A stretch of DNA of 64,000 nucleotides from Solea solea (lineage: Eukaryota; Chordata; Actinopteri; Pleuronectiformes; Soleidae), in assembly GCF_958295425.1 (NCBI RefSeq), contig NC_081134.1:7996054-8060053 (forward strand). The letters run 5' to 3'. Below the pieces are notes generated by a model. The model saw only the letters and a list, made by a program, of their open reading frames with translations. It did not search any database and was not told the DNA's origin. The position numbers and the translations under genes were made by a program. Shown in pieces: positions 53,001 through 63,614 of the stretch (the first letter of the stretch is position 1; every line of letters starts with the position of its first letter).

Positions 53001-56000
53001 TGCCCCACACAGCTCCATGTTGAACTTGGTAGCTCCAGTTCCTGGTTTCATACACTGTCCTCACAGCTACAGACCTGGGGAGTGGCTTTAGCTAAAATAA
53101 AAAAAACAAATGATATCAATGAACCATTGATTATGTGGATTTATCTCTCTCTCTCACTCTCTCTCTGTTCAGGTTGTGGAAAGACAAACACACCTGCTGA
53201 AGTTTGGTCAAGAATTATAAAGGATTACATAGGCAAAGAGCAGAATTACAGAGAGGTGGATACAATATACCTGTGGGTATGAATGTTTGAGCTCCAGTGC
53301 CTGCCTGTATCCACTCTCAATAACTGCCAGTTCACCCAGAGCCCACAGCCTCCTCCTCCCTGACAGCACCTCCAACAAACCCGACACACTGGACTGAGAC
53401 TGGTTCAGCTGGAGACAGAGAGATGGAGATTTTTACATGATATGCTATGTAATCGTACCATATTACAAAGTATAAAAAAACCATCATCATTATCATCTAA
53501 CAAGAAGGGAACAGGGTGACGTTAACAGACTCCAAATGACACATAACGCACAGGTTTTGAATGCAGACAAGGATAAAAAAGCAACCTGAGAGCGGACGTT
53601 GAGCTGAGAGGGCAGGTACACCATCATCTTTGGGATATTCTGGACAACCTTCACCATCAGGTCCTTGCTAGACAAAAGAGCATCTACCACTTAAAGTGCA
53701 TGTGTTTGACAGACAGGAAGCATTATTTATTATCATTATTATTATTTTGTACAATACTCATTTTCCCATTTTCTGTGTGTGTATGTGAATGTATCTCTTC
53801 GTAAGGAGCTAAAACCATAGGAAGTGAGGACATTTAGGCTGGTCCTCACAACTCTTAAGGGCTTTTTCAGGGTTAAGACCTTGATTTTAGAGTTTGGGTT
53901 TGTAGAATTAGGATTACTTTAGGGTTAGGTTTAACGTGATAACCTGAGTGGTTTAATTTGCAAACAACAACGCACGTAGACTTTGAGGACTTAGGAAGAG
54001 TTTACTGAACATCTTCTCAGCAGTTATATTCATTACTAGCAGCCACAACAGAGCCCGAACAACCAGATGTCCTCCTGCTGTTTTACAGCCCGAGAAAACA
54101 GGATTAAAAAACAACTACGGTTCTGGGGGGAAACCCTCTTAATAAGTAATGACACAATATTCACTCTGTAACACTTAATGTTAGGCATTTAGTCATAATG
54201 GTTAAGGTTAGGGAAAGGGGCTAAGGAATGCATTACGTCTGAGTGTCCTCAATAAGGATGTGTTGGTGTGTGTGTGTGTGTGTGTACCTATGAGGCAGAT
54301 GGTGTCCCTGGATGATGAGTGCAAGCGATGAGCTGCGTTCAGGGTTCACAACCATAGAACACCTGAGCTGTGACTCAGTCAGTCTTCCCCAGGCTTCCAG
54401 CTACAGTCACAGAGTTGGTTAGCACACAGAAGCAAAGTTGGTAGAACTTTTTTTTTTTTTTTTTTTTAAACGAGACGCTATCATCACCTGTAGAGCAGGA
54501 CTGACTTGTCCCTGCACAGTATGTCTGAGTGTAACTCTGGCCTCCTTTGACCCTCCATGTGCACTCCAGCCTCCTACATCACCCACCACTTGCACTCTCC
54601 AGTCTCGACAGTGAACGTCTACTGAGACGCTGCGCAGAGGACCTGCAGGTAGTTATTGTGGTACTGTTGTTACAGGTTAAACGTCAAAAAAATAAACAAA
54701 AGTCTGTCACACTCAAACAACTGTCACGTGAGTTCATACACTGCTGATTAATCCTACACAACTCTCTTATGTCTCTCAGTATGGTGGTGTCTAGAACTCG
54801 TGTCACCCGTGCTGCACACAGGAAGTGGTTTGTTTTAAGTTAAGACAGACGGAGCAATAGCAACACTGTGCTATTAAAGCGAGACAATTCGAAACAGGTT
54901 GGATGAGGATTGAAAACGTAAAGAAGTGCTTACATAAAGTTTAAAAATTCAACAGAACTGCTCAAAAAAACCAGATTGTTAAGCAAAACTAGTAATCGAG
55001 ACCATTTACTCCTCATTTTCCATTAGACTGTTCTTCTTGCACCCAGTGGAGTCACCTCTGGCAGCTATTCAATATATTCTTACTGACAATGGCGTTTATG
55101 GTTTATATCAAAGATCACTTATTGGTGGACCCCAGTCCAGACCATTTTATCCAGACCCACGTCTTTGACAATAAATCAGAGATAATACAAATGATACTGT
55201 AAAACAATTGTAGGTTGTGGGAACAATTCTGTGTTAAAAAAACAAAACAAGATAAAGCAACACACAGGGAGTTCAGCTGGTAATCCAATCTGACCTTTGA
55301 ACTGAGCAACCAGTGCAGTGCCCAGACTGAATGGTGCCCTGGTGTGATTCGAAACTAGTGGAGAGTAGGAGAGCTGCAGGGCCAGGCGTCCATCGCCGAC
55401 ACTGACATTAAATCCAGAGGTGAGAAGCTTGTATTGGTCCACAATGAGCTGAGCCCTGGACTGGAACTGGGGAAACGCTCCCTGGATGGAAGAGAAACCC
55501 TGGAGAAACAGAAAACACGAGGCAGACAAAATAAGAACAATCGAATGGGTTTAAAAACCGCAGGGAGAAAAGAAGACGACCTCATAACCTCTGCTACCTC
55601 TACGGTGAGTGGTAGTCCTCTGTGCTGCAGCCATGAGCAGCTGTGCCAAATGCTTCCACTTATCTCTTTGGTCATGGGGAAACATTTCATCTTCAGCCTG
55701 AGTCCTGCCTGCTGGTCCCCAAAGTGAGACTGTACGGTGAAGGCCTTACCCTCAGGAGAACCCAGCTCTACCTGCACACACAGTCGTTGTGATCGTACAC
55801 CGTTATTAGCTGATATTTCTTGATAACTGACTAGTTGGATCTCTCTGAGCCTCATACCTGAATGCTATTGTTTCCAGGAACTCCCAGTTTCTTCAGGTAG
55901 TTCACTGTGTGTCTGAAACGAGTTTGCACGCCGACTGTTTGCTGCGTCTTTGACACCATCATCTCTTGGATTATCTTTAAGACATTCAGAATGAGTGTGG

Positions 56001-59000
56001 CAGAACATGCAGCAAACGGCGCTCAGTAGTTGCGATCAATTTGAGACAAATATACACAATAAAATGAAAAAAAAAGACAAAACATTGGCTAACTAGTAGA
56101 ACCTAATACTTACTCGGATGTTTCATAGTGTATTTGCCAAAAGGTTAATGCACAGACAGTAAAGTGAAGGACATTAAAAGGTGACCAAAATGAAAATTTG
56201 TGTTGGAAATGAGTGTTGGAAACATTTCTACAACATTTCAACAAAATAGTCTTGTCATTTTGAGATATTTTGATGCAGAAATGTTACATATTATATATTT
56301 AACTGACCAGACTTCCTCTTTTTGCCCCTGTTTGATTGTTTTAAATGTTTTAGATGATGATGCGATATTTTATAAATACATCATTATGTATTCAGGACAT
56401 TTTTGCCAAACTGTTCCACTTTGCATAGAACTGCTCTTACATTTTGATTCCCTGCACTGCTGTTGAACATGTAAAAGAAAGAGCCATTGCTGGAACTCCC
56501 ACAATTCAGTGTCACTGTGGCATTTGCAGGGAGACCAAGCTTCTTCAATACAGGCACAGTGTGGTTTAGATGCAGCGATGCTTCATTTTTATCCTGCAAA
56601 GACAACAACAGCAAAATAAATGTCATCATCTACAATTCCTCCAAACATAAGAGCACAGATATTTCTGTAAAATACAACACCTTTGTTTTCTTAAGAGTTA
56701 GTGTAGTCTGTAACTCCACTTCATCTATTGCCACAGAAACCTGAGATTCAGCTAAAGTTGGGGATACGACCAACAGCCCAGAAGCATGAATCCTGTCAGG
56801 ACTACTCCATGCCTAAAGACAGAAACAGGTGATAGCTTTGGTTTCTTTAGCTGTTAAATGATTCATGAGGAGAAATGATTCAGTCCCGCCAGTACCTGAA
56901 TCAGTGTGCAGTTGTTGTGATACACCACTGACCCCTGCAGGCCAGAATATGACATCACAGCTCCACTGACACTAACAGCACAGCCGTCCATCTGAAGGAC
57001 GGCGTCTGTGTGGTATCGTTGTTTTCCAGCCCTGCCGGTCACGCTCAGTCTGCTGTGCTCAGGTAAACCCCTGAGAGCAGGAAGGTTGTGACGGAGCTGA
57101 CACTCAACACTCAGCTCTGGCCATGGCCTTGCCTTCAGCCTAAGGAAACCCCTTCTGCCCTCCAGATCAGTGTCCAGCACGGTTGTCCAGATGCCCTCCG
57201 AGTCCTGCAACAATGACCCGTTCACTTGCGCCTGGGGGAAATAAGAAGACTGCTGTCATTTTGTCAGATTGTAATAGTAAATAAGTACGAGTATGAGCAC
57301 ATGTTCGTCTCATGTTTCAAAACAACATAAAAAGTCCTACCTGTAACAATGGGCACTTTGAGTCCAGAGCCCAGAGCCACTGTGGCCCTCCTTTGGCCTC
57401 CGTGACTCGACTGGCTCTAATATGACAAGTCCCAGCTTTGATCAGCACAGTCTGGCCACTCTGCCCGGGGCCTGCAGGAGCCGTGGCCTCGATGGAGATG
57501 ACGTGTGGCAGACCTCGACTCCTGAGCTCAGGGAAGGAGTGTGTAAGGTTTCCAGAGAGATGCCAAGGCCTGCAGGACTGCGCCAAGTCCAGGGTGAGGT
57601 CACGTTGGTCTACATTCACAGAGGAAGTCACCATCAGCTGGCAGGTGGACACAGACAGGAGACCCTGAAGAGCCAGGGACACTGGCAGGACCGTTCCCTA
57701 TGAAAAACAGTTGATTATTTGCATTTTTTTTCCCACTATGCAGCATCTGCCTTGATACTTGAGTTGAGTTGACATACACAATATTGCAATATTTCATGGC
57801 ATGATATTGTACTACTTCTTTGAGGCACTGTATGCTAGTGTTCCAACAGGCTGGATTCTGTATTTCTAAGTGTTTTTTTAACATAGTTAAATCCCAGTGA
57901 TTCTGACGGTGACTGACGTGGAACTGTCGCAGTCAAACATAACAATATTTACACCTTAAACACATTATGTTTAAAACCGTATCTTAAGAAAAATAAAAAA
58001 ATATTTTCTTACCTGTAGAGCAGGACAGACGTGTGTCACATTAACAAGATAAAGAGACTCGTGCTTGTCACTTTCTTTGGTCTCTTTGGCTAATTTACTC
58101 CTGAAATAACAGCGTCCCAGTTCAAGGGCAACATCCACACCAGGCAAATGTGCAGATGAAGCATTCAGAGACAGAGATCCAAAAGAGGGAAATCCCAGAG
58201 TCTGCAATGCTTTTATAGAATGCTGGACAGACGCTTTTAGACTTAGACCAGTGAGACAAGTTAGGTGCAGAATAAGACTTCCTTTCTGTTCATCCTCAAC
58301 CTGGAGAATGGTACTGAGATTTGTGGAGCAGCCAGAGTGGACAATGGACACGTTGGCCGAGGTTTGTCTGGACACAAGCGACTAGGGGGGAAAAAGAACA
58401 AAAACAAAGAAAGATTTAGAATTAGAATTATTTTTCCTTCATTAAAAACTAATATTATCCCATCCAACAGTTTATCCTGCAGGGTTCAATATACCCACAT
58501 TCTTGTTACATCTGTATAAACTGTAGTATTTATAGTGCAATTTATAGTGTTGGTGTTATTATTGGGACAATTGAAAGACAAGAGTCATCTTCAAGGTGAA
58601 GATGTTTCTTTTGCTTTCCCTCTGCTGGGAAACACGTTTCCTGACGCGAATTCCTTGTTTCCTCTCTAACCTTCAGTAAGCCACATCTCTGCTGGACAAA
58701 TAAAGTCCAGCTGGTCCTGTTGTCTCGTCCTCCTCTGTGTTGATTGGCCAGGAGATGCCCTGAGCATGCATCACTTTCAAACTCAAACTGGGCTTGACCA
58801 GCCATGGTTGACAACCTAACAGTGAGCCCCCCTGGGAAACCGGTAGAGGCCAAGTTTTGCTTAAATGTGGCCCTAAAAGAGGTGGAGTGTTGCCAGGCAG
58901 CAGCCACGTCCAACTCAGCAGAGCGGGTGTTGACGGAAAACCGAGCACTTCCAGAGAGAGAGGTGTCATGGAGCAGAAATGAACCCTGGAGGTCCACTCT

Positions 59001-61302
59001 GTTTGGAATGATGGAGGCAAGCGAGGTCCAGTGGTGCTGGAGCGTCCAGCTGACTTCACCCTTTTGTTCCTTCAGCAGTACAGACAACAGGCACTGGAGG
59101 GAGTCCCGGTGATTTTCTAATCCCAGTGATCCTTTTAGTCCATCTTGCCCTGCTTGTCCACTCACAGTTAAAGAGGTTTTATGTGGTGCACCCCCCTCAA
59201 TAGTCCTGACCTGCTCCCACACCAATCTGCCCTCACCCGTACACCGGACAGACACCAGCAGACTGGCGCTGACTGAATCCCATGCTACAGTCACATCTGC
59301 CCAAATGTGACACCAACTTTCCACCCTCATCCGACCTGTCACTTCAACTCTGTGGGTAACGCTGCGGGTCCCATACTCAAGTAGCCCATGACAGCTATAC
59401 AGCCTGGGCCTCTCCAACCTCAGTCCAACATTCAGGTGGGTTCTCCTAGGGCCAGCTACCACCCCGATACCTAAGGCCCATCTCTGAGGTCCTGGTCGGA
59501 GCAGGAGCCGGACAGCAGATTTGTTAGGTATGCCCAAATATGTCAGGAGTAGCATAGAGGAATGAGTGAGGTTAGCTCTAAGCTCCTTCTGACCACTGGA
59601 ACTGTAACAGCCTTTAGCTTGAGCACTGAGGCTCAAGTGAGTGACTGACAGGCCATAACAGAGCCTGTTGTGTGGTCTATAGGAGCGAAAGCCTTGTACC
59701 TCCACAGGGCGGCCTTCCACATTGCCATAGCACTGGGCTGATAGTCGCTCTGCAGTGGCGTCCCCTGTGCAGTTCATCTGTGAAAACAGAACCCCCATTG
59801 GTAAAGTTTGTTTTTTCAAAGGAGAAACTCTGAGGAATTAAAATATTATGGTTCACCAAAGTGCTAATCTGAGCCCTTATAATAAAATATGACATGTTTA
59901 GTTGAAGTTGTTTTATTCTTAGTCATAATATGGCAAAGGCATAGTGGAAATGTGGGTTAACACGACATTTTGACAAAGAGTTAAGGACAGATCTTTATCA
60001 CTCTTGTGTCTGAGTCTATAGCCAGCAGCTAGTTAGCTTCACTTAGTATAAAGACTTGAGACAGATGTAAATAGCTGAGCATTGCTCTGTGTAAACTGAA
60101 CTCACACACTATCAACTATAACGCTTGTTTTTAATAGGTCGTGCAAGAAAGGAGAAGACCACCATATCACCAGATTAAAATGTGGATATACCACAACAAT
60201 GTAAGATCATATATAACACAACAGGCACAAACTAACTTCACACTTTCATGTATGGACAGTAATCCATAAATGATCCCGAGAGCGAGAACAGAACTTGGGG
60301 AAAAGAATATGCTGAAGGATCGAGAGGCAACCTCCCTTAGTGGACGTGACTCCTTCTAAATTCTTTGCTAGATCATTTTAGAGATTGCGCCTGGTTTTGT
60401 CTTCTTAGATTAATATATATACACTTTTTTAACCAGGTAAAAAGCCTCATTGAGAGTATGTTTAGTATATATACAGAAGAGTAAATGATGTCAGATTTAC
60501 CTGTAAAGAGGTGGGTATAAGGCTGTGGAAAACTTTCATCTGTTGCCATAGAGACACGGCCACTGTAGCAGTGCTGTTTTTTGATCCAACGTTGACAGCT
60601 ATATCAGCCACTCTCTGATCATCCATGTGAAAGACCAAACCAGTATCTAGTCCCCCGGTTCTTAGCTAGCAAAGGAAACATTAAAATTATAAAAATTGAC
60701 AGGCATATACATTTTCAGTATAGTCCCAGTTACCTGGTGATGTGCCTTGGCTTGTATGGAGCTTGAAAGGCCTCTTTTGAGCAGAGCTTTGACTTGATGC
60801 TGCAGCCCACAGGAGTACTCCCATCCTGGAATAAGATGGTCTGTTTTGCCACCATCAAGTTGAGCCTTTAGATATTCAGGTCCAGCTTGCAGATCTGCCA
60901 AAAGTGACAGCTGACGTCTATCCTGAGCCCACCTGACCTGACCACTAATGTTAGCGGGTAAACCTGTATCCAGAAGACAAACAAACTGAGAGACAGGGAG
61001 GAATGACACGGAATTAAATGTAACGTAGGTTAACGGCTATGATTACCTGTGAGGTTAAGCAGGTGGAAAGAGTGAGAAAGCTGGGTGTAGACCTCACCCC
61101 GTCCATGATTTCCGAGTCGGTGGCTCACATTCATGAGCAGGTGTTCCTCCCCCAGGTGAACACACAGCCAATCATAGGCCCTGCTGGATATTTTTCCCAT
61201 GACTTCTTTGTCGTCACTGTACAAAGCCTCTGCATGATCCTCCTCATGTCTGAGCTCCACACTGTACAAGGTCTCCATTACTTTGACTCTCAGGTGTCCT
61301 GC

Positions 61303-61347
<45 letters not shown>

Positions 61348-63614
61348 CACGACATAAGAATCTCAGCATGATAAAGTAGAGACGACTTTGAACTTCACAC
61401 TTCTTGATTCTTGATACTCCAAAAGTTTCTTCTATATTTACTCTCAGAGCCCTGAGACAGAGAGACCCCGTGTGACTAAAGAGCAACATAACATATTTTA
61501 ACAAGATATTTTACTGACAGAAGCTTAAAGTCATATCCATGTCTCATGAACTCAATTTTGAGCTTTAAGTTTAAGTCATTTACATGTTCTATAGCAAGGG
61601 GTGTCTAAACTTTTATTTTTAAAGAGGGCCAAATTTGGTAATGTGAAGATTCCCAGGGGCGAATGGTCCCTTCAAACCTTTTATTTTTATTGTCACAATT
61701 ATCATTTTTAAATGGTAATGTAACCAAATCCAAGCCACACAGGAGTGGGGGAAAAAAATAAAAAAATCTGCCTTTCTGTCACATCTGGAGTCAGATAACA
61801 TAATGATGAACACATGTATCTGTCTGTCACAGATGGGTTGCAAACCCCAGACTCTGGTTCCAAAGTCCGACAACTCCTTGCCAGATGAGCTTATCGGGAT
61901 GACATTGAAGCCAATTTTCTGTTTGATTGTGTCTCTGGCCATAAATAATACATTATAAAACCAAATCTGACCGAGGGTAGTGATTGGCCCGCGAGCAGGA
62001 CTTTGGACATGCCTGTTCTATAGTAATCTATCTAAAATGGCGTTGACTGTTAATCATTAATCATCATGTAATATTAAAAGAATTGATAAACTGCTGGAGC
62101 AGGGCAACATCTAAAACATGCAGGGCAGTGTTGAGGACCAAAGGAGTGTAAAGCAGCTTTGAGGGGTCATCAATATTAGAAAAGTGCTATATAAATACAA
62201 ACATTTACCATCTAATCTAAGGGCCCATCCATACATTCACAGTTAAGTCGCTACACATTCACTTGTGCATGTACTGACGCAGTAAGACGTCTGTGGACAC
62301 GCAGACACAGAAACAATAAATCAGCCCCCATCTCTCTGCAAATTCCAGCTACTTTCATGTATGACGGAATTTCTTTTCAAACGTACAATATTTTCACATG
62401 AATTTCTACCTTCTATGAGCGTGTCAGACTGTCCCAGTGCCCCATGCAACGCCAGGGCTGGAGGAAGAACCTGAAGGTTGGCCATCGAGTGCCTCAAGTC
62501 CCCTGACACAGCCAGCTGCCGACCGTGGGTGTTTTCTACAGATCCGTTAATCTGGACAAGCAGACGCTCATTCCCCTGTGTATAAGAGCCGCGCAAAGAC
62601 GCGCTGAGTGAGTAAGAGACAGGCAGAGGACAGACAAATGAGATCATATATCCACAAGGAGGCAGTCACTATTGTTTAGCACACACGGTGACCCCACAGC
62701 TAAAGTGGACACACACGCACACACACCTGTCTGAGGAAATGTTGGTGTCCATGTTGATACTCAGCTCAGTGGCTGTAGGCAGAAGGCTTTGGGATAAATT
62801 CATCCTCAGCCCAACGGCTCTGTGCTCCCTGCGATGGGAGTGGGACATTTGTGCATGCAGCTTGACCCTGTCCTTCCCGTCAGCCTTCACATGCACCACG
62901 CTTCTTCCTTCACCAGCCACTGTGTCTGCAGTGGCCTTAACCTTAACATAGAAAACAGGGATATTATAATAGACACCTCAAACCCTGGAAGCCTAAGACT
63001 AAGACCAAATATTTGTTATATAAAAATAACAACACTTCTCATGAAACACAAAAAAGTGAGTACCTCTAGTGTTTTGGGAATCTTTGACTTGAAGGGGTGA
63101 CTGAGAGATGAATATAGTCCCACTCTGTCCGATGTTCCGTTTAACTGTACAGAGATCTGAAAAGGAAGAAAGCAAATGGATATCGCACTTTTACCAGAAT
63201 CACTGCTGATTAATAAACAAGCAGTAATTAAAAAAGTCGATTCTGCATGACTCACTCTGCACTCCTGTCGCTCTATTCTCAGTTTGCCTCTGGCCTGATA
63301 ATCAAAGTCAGGGTTGTTTTCTGGGTTCCAACATACATCTCCCTCCATTATAGCAAAGGAGGGGAGCTGCAGCTGTAACAGCAATGACAGTTAAAGTCAC
63401 CAAACGTTTGACCTCTTTACTGTACACAGTTCACTGTTGGAGTAAATCCCTTCTTACATACATACATACATACATACAGAGGCTGTTTTACCTGTAGCTG
63501 TTGTGTAAAGTTGGCTCTGATATTGAGAACTTGGTGGTTTGAATAAATGTGTCCAAAGAAACTCAGTCTGTCCTTGCTGCCGACCCGCAACCTCCCATGA
63601 ACATTCTTCTGCGT
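39082..63614 (-). CDS. Very large secreted lipoprotein-like protein with C-terminal VWD domain, LLTP type (3' part; gene continues past the right edge)
   Basis: The last 42 coding exons, read on minus, give 2,569 residues and TGA; summed length is 7,710 nt and every phase joins. Order: beta-rich region with a recurring motif of the form LxHSxxxLxxLGhP (63614 to about 50195), helix-rich region (49223-43148), VWD domain plus cysteine-rich tail (42505-39082). The plan and the D-domain text resemble apolipophorin/vitellogenin-class large lipid transfer proteins, which carry neutral lipid in plasma or yolk (family knowledge). Many NxS/T sites and paired cysteines indicate secretion. The lipid-transfer N-terminus and signal peptide would lie right of 63614. 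Vertebrate apoB lacks VWD, and vitellogenin is much shorter, so I do not assign a name. No frameshift or stop was met. Exon lists are in the partial entries. Confidence 0.8.
42593..42790 (+). mobile_element. tRNA-derived SINE in the intron before the VWD exons
   Basis: TGTAACCAGAGGGTTGCCGG (B-box region), CCACTGCTCCCCAGACGCTG, GTTAAATGCAGAGAAAGGAA and the end GGGGATTAATAAAGTACAAA are the conserved parts of a widespread fish tRNA-SINE family. Antisense to the host gene. Confidence 0.75.
43148..45169 (-). CDS. LLTP-like gene, two exons before the VWD domain
   Basis: Exons 45169-45076 (TETRLATALSGIRKRLASVY) and 43332-43148 (GCSVTVSVPLSPL then GLVEILLEEWLLRPLQTLV). The first acceptor is ambiguous: one 4 nt further upstream in gene order would read another frame. 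The chosen site keeps phase 1 in and phase 2 out, matching both neighbours, and gives helical text. The 2.6-kb intron before it (45170-47768) holds the retroelement fragment with poly-C. Confidence 0.6.
44766..44815. repeat. (AT)n-rich microsatellite
   Basis: ATGTATAT then a pure AT run, in the intron between the exons at 45076 and 43332. Confidence 0.85.
44930..45050 (+). repeat. LINE/SINE 3' tail
   Basis: Ends with CTTGGCCAATAAAGCTGATT, a common fish retroposon 3' end; antisense, directly beside the exon at 45076. Confidence 0.5.
46690..47190 (+). pseudogene. Degraded non-LTR retrotransposon 3' coding fragment with poly-C
   Basis: Plus-strand text SPKYLGLAIDHNLRFDRHT resembles the KYLGVTLDRxLxFxxH segment after the RT domain of jockey/RTE-type LINEs. 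It then shifts frame into QTFKNKATRKLKGLISTVPH, runs through a 27-base C tract (46882-46908) and continues as IPEHLRAITRITDTISQ and ALNNSLIPSAIAVSNK. Frameshifted and without upstream RT motifs, so dead. Antisense in a large intron of the LLTP-like gene. Confidence 0.5.
46882..46908. repeat. 27-base poly-C homopolymer
   Basis: Uninterrupted C27 inside the retroelement fragment; length may be assembly-sensitive. Confidence 0.9.
47769..49765 (-). CDS. LLTP-like gene, transition to helix-rich region
   Basis: Exons: 49765-49603, 49531-49344, 49223-49131, 49029-48825, 48479-48292, 47820-47769. From 49223 onward the residues become amphipathic-helical: MWKKVLERIKTLQHLLTEF, KLLQELSAVSLHVSQRAEAL, WRETVLLWTDRLVEVLHGLL and REALHLRRSLQNLVSRE. 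Helix-rich lipid-binding stretches near the C-terminus also occur in apolipoproteins; function here is inferred. Exon 47820-47769 is short (52 nt) and the least certain. Confidence 0.72.
49918..49985 (+). mobile_element. Fish dispersed DNA-element fragment
   Basis: CAGGTCACTTTATTAGGTAC followed by ACCTGTTCAGCTACTTGTTA is a hallmark end of a very common fish repeat; truncated after about 65 bp. Intronic. Confidence 0.6.
50050..50083. repeat. (AT)n microsatellite
   Basis: Pure AT dinucleotide run of about 17 units in the intron between the exons at 49765 and 50195. Confidence 0.95.
50195..53667 (-). CDS. LLTP-like gene, later short beta-repeat exons
   Basis: Exons: 53667-53586, 53408-53271, 53091-52929, 52808-52693, 52295-52149, 51080-50967, 50874-50758, 50671-50513, 50356-50195. 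Mostly 38-55 codons each. Motif copies decay (VVQNIPKMMVYLPSQ, LELKHSYPQLKPLP, ATMEHSLQGRLDS), but beta-like alternation and N-glycosylation sites continue. The acceptor at 50874 follows directly after an (AC)n run, a TG tract on the coding strand. Confidence 0.78.
54262..54285. repeat. (TG)n microsatellite at a splice donor
   Basis: TG run ending at the donor of exon 54400-54288; read on the coding strand the intron starts GTAC and runs straight into (CA)n. Confidence 0.85.
54288..58381 (-). CDS. LLTP-like gene, middle beta-repeat exons
   Basis: Exons: 58381-58013, 57697-57341, 57231-56896, 56812-56681, 56593-56441, 55974-55858, 55771-55589, 55499-55295, 54642-54488, 54400-54288. The clearest repeat copies are here: ASVQHSIKALQTLGFPSFGS, GNLTHSFPELRSRGLP, CQLRHNLPALRGLP, LNHTVPVLKKLGLPANAT, FRHTVNYLKKLGVPGNNS and VTLRHTVQGQVSPAL. 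The 55589 donor could instead be 6 nt earlier (in gene order) without changing phase. Confidence 0.82.
58671..59777 (-). CDS. LLTP-like gene, unusually long 369-codon exon
   Basis: Phase 0 at both ends, starting MNCTGDATAE and ending CGLLK before a GTTAG donor. It carries several repeat units that elsewhere are split by introns: ANLTHSSMLLLTYLGIP, SWTLQHHWTSLASIIP and ATFKQNLASTGFPGGLTV. It has many cysteines and N-glycosylation sites. Neighbouring exons are 80-370 nt, so this block looks like intron loss or an ancestral fused exon. Confidence 0.85.
59895..60500. other. Intron of the LLTP-like gene, nothing recognised
   Basis: AT-rich, no splice-supported exon; only a short GTATATATAC-type stretch near 60470. 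Confidence 0.5.
60501..63614 (-). CDS. LLTP-like gene, beta-repeat exons, first eight in window
   Basis: Exons: 63614-63492, 63372-63256, 63156-63064, 62941-62727, 62603-62410, 61298-61047, 60963-60734, 60665-60501. Motif copies seen: YSSLSHPFKSKIPKTL, GDLRHSMANLQVLP, YTQLSHSFHLLNLTGLP and CGLQHQVKALLKRGL. Each sits near an exon end, so exons roughly follow the repeat. The acceptor at 61298 lies directly behind an (AC)n tract, which reads TG on the coding strand. The intron 61299-62409 contains the hAT MITE and a LINE/SINE tail. No other gene is in the introns. Confidence 0.78.
61304..61346. repeat. (AC)n microsatellite
   Basis: About 21 AC units immediately before the acceptor of exon 61298-61047 (TG tract on the coding strand). 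Confidence 0.95.
61595..62015. mobile_element. hAT-type MITE with perfect 8-bp target duplication
   Basis: A 421-bp element. The left end is CAAGGGGTGTCTAAACT; the right end in reverse complement is CAGGCATGTCCAAAGT, an imperfect terminal inverted repeat. TTCTATAG flanks it exactly on both sides (61587-61594 and 62016-62023), the 8-bp duplication expected for hAT. No transposase. Confidence 0.85.
62100..62210 (+). repeat. LINE/SINE 3' tail remnant
   Basis: Contains GAAAAGTGCTATATAAATAC followed by CATTTACCATC, a common fish retroposon 3' end. Confidence 0.5.
63457..63478. repeat. (ACAT)n microsatellite
   Basis: Five ACAT/CATA units in the intron between the first two LLTP-like exons. Confidence 0.85.

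Noticed and set aside
61244..61504. Minus ORF with a poly-CV stretch
   Set aside because: Translation of the (AC)n microsatellite.
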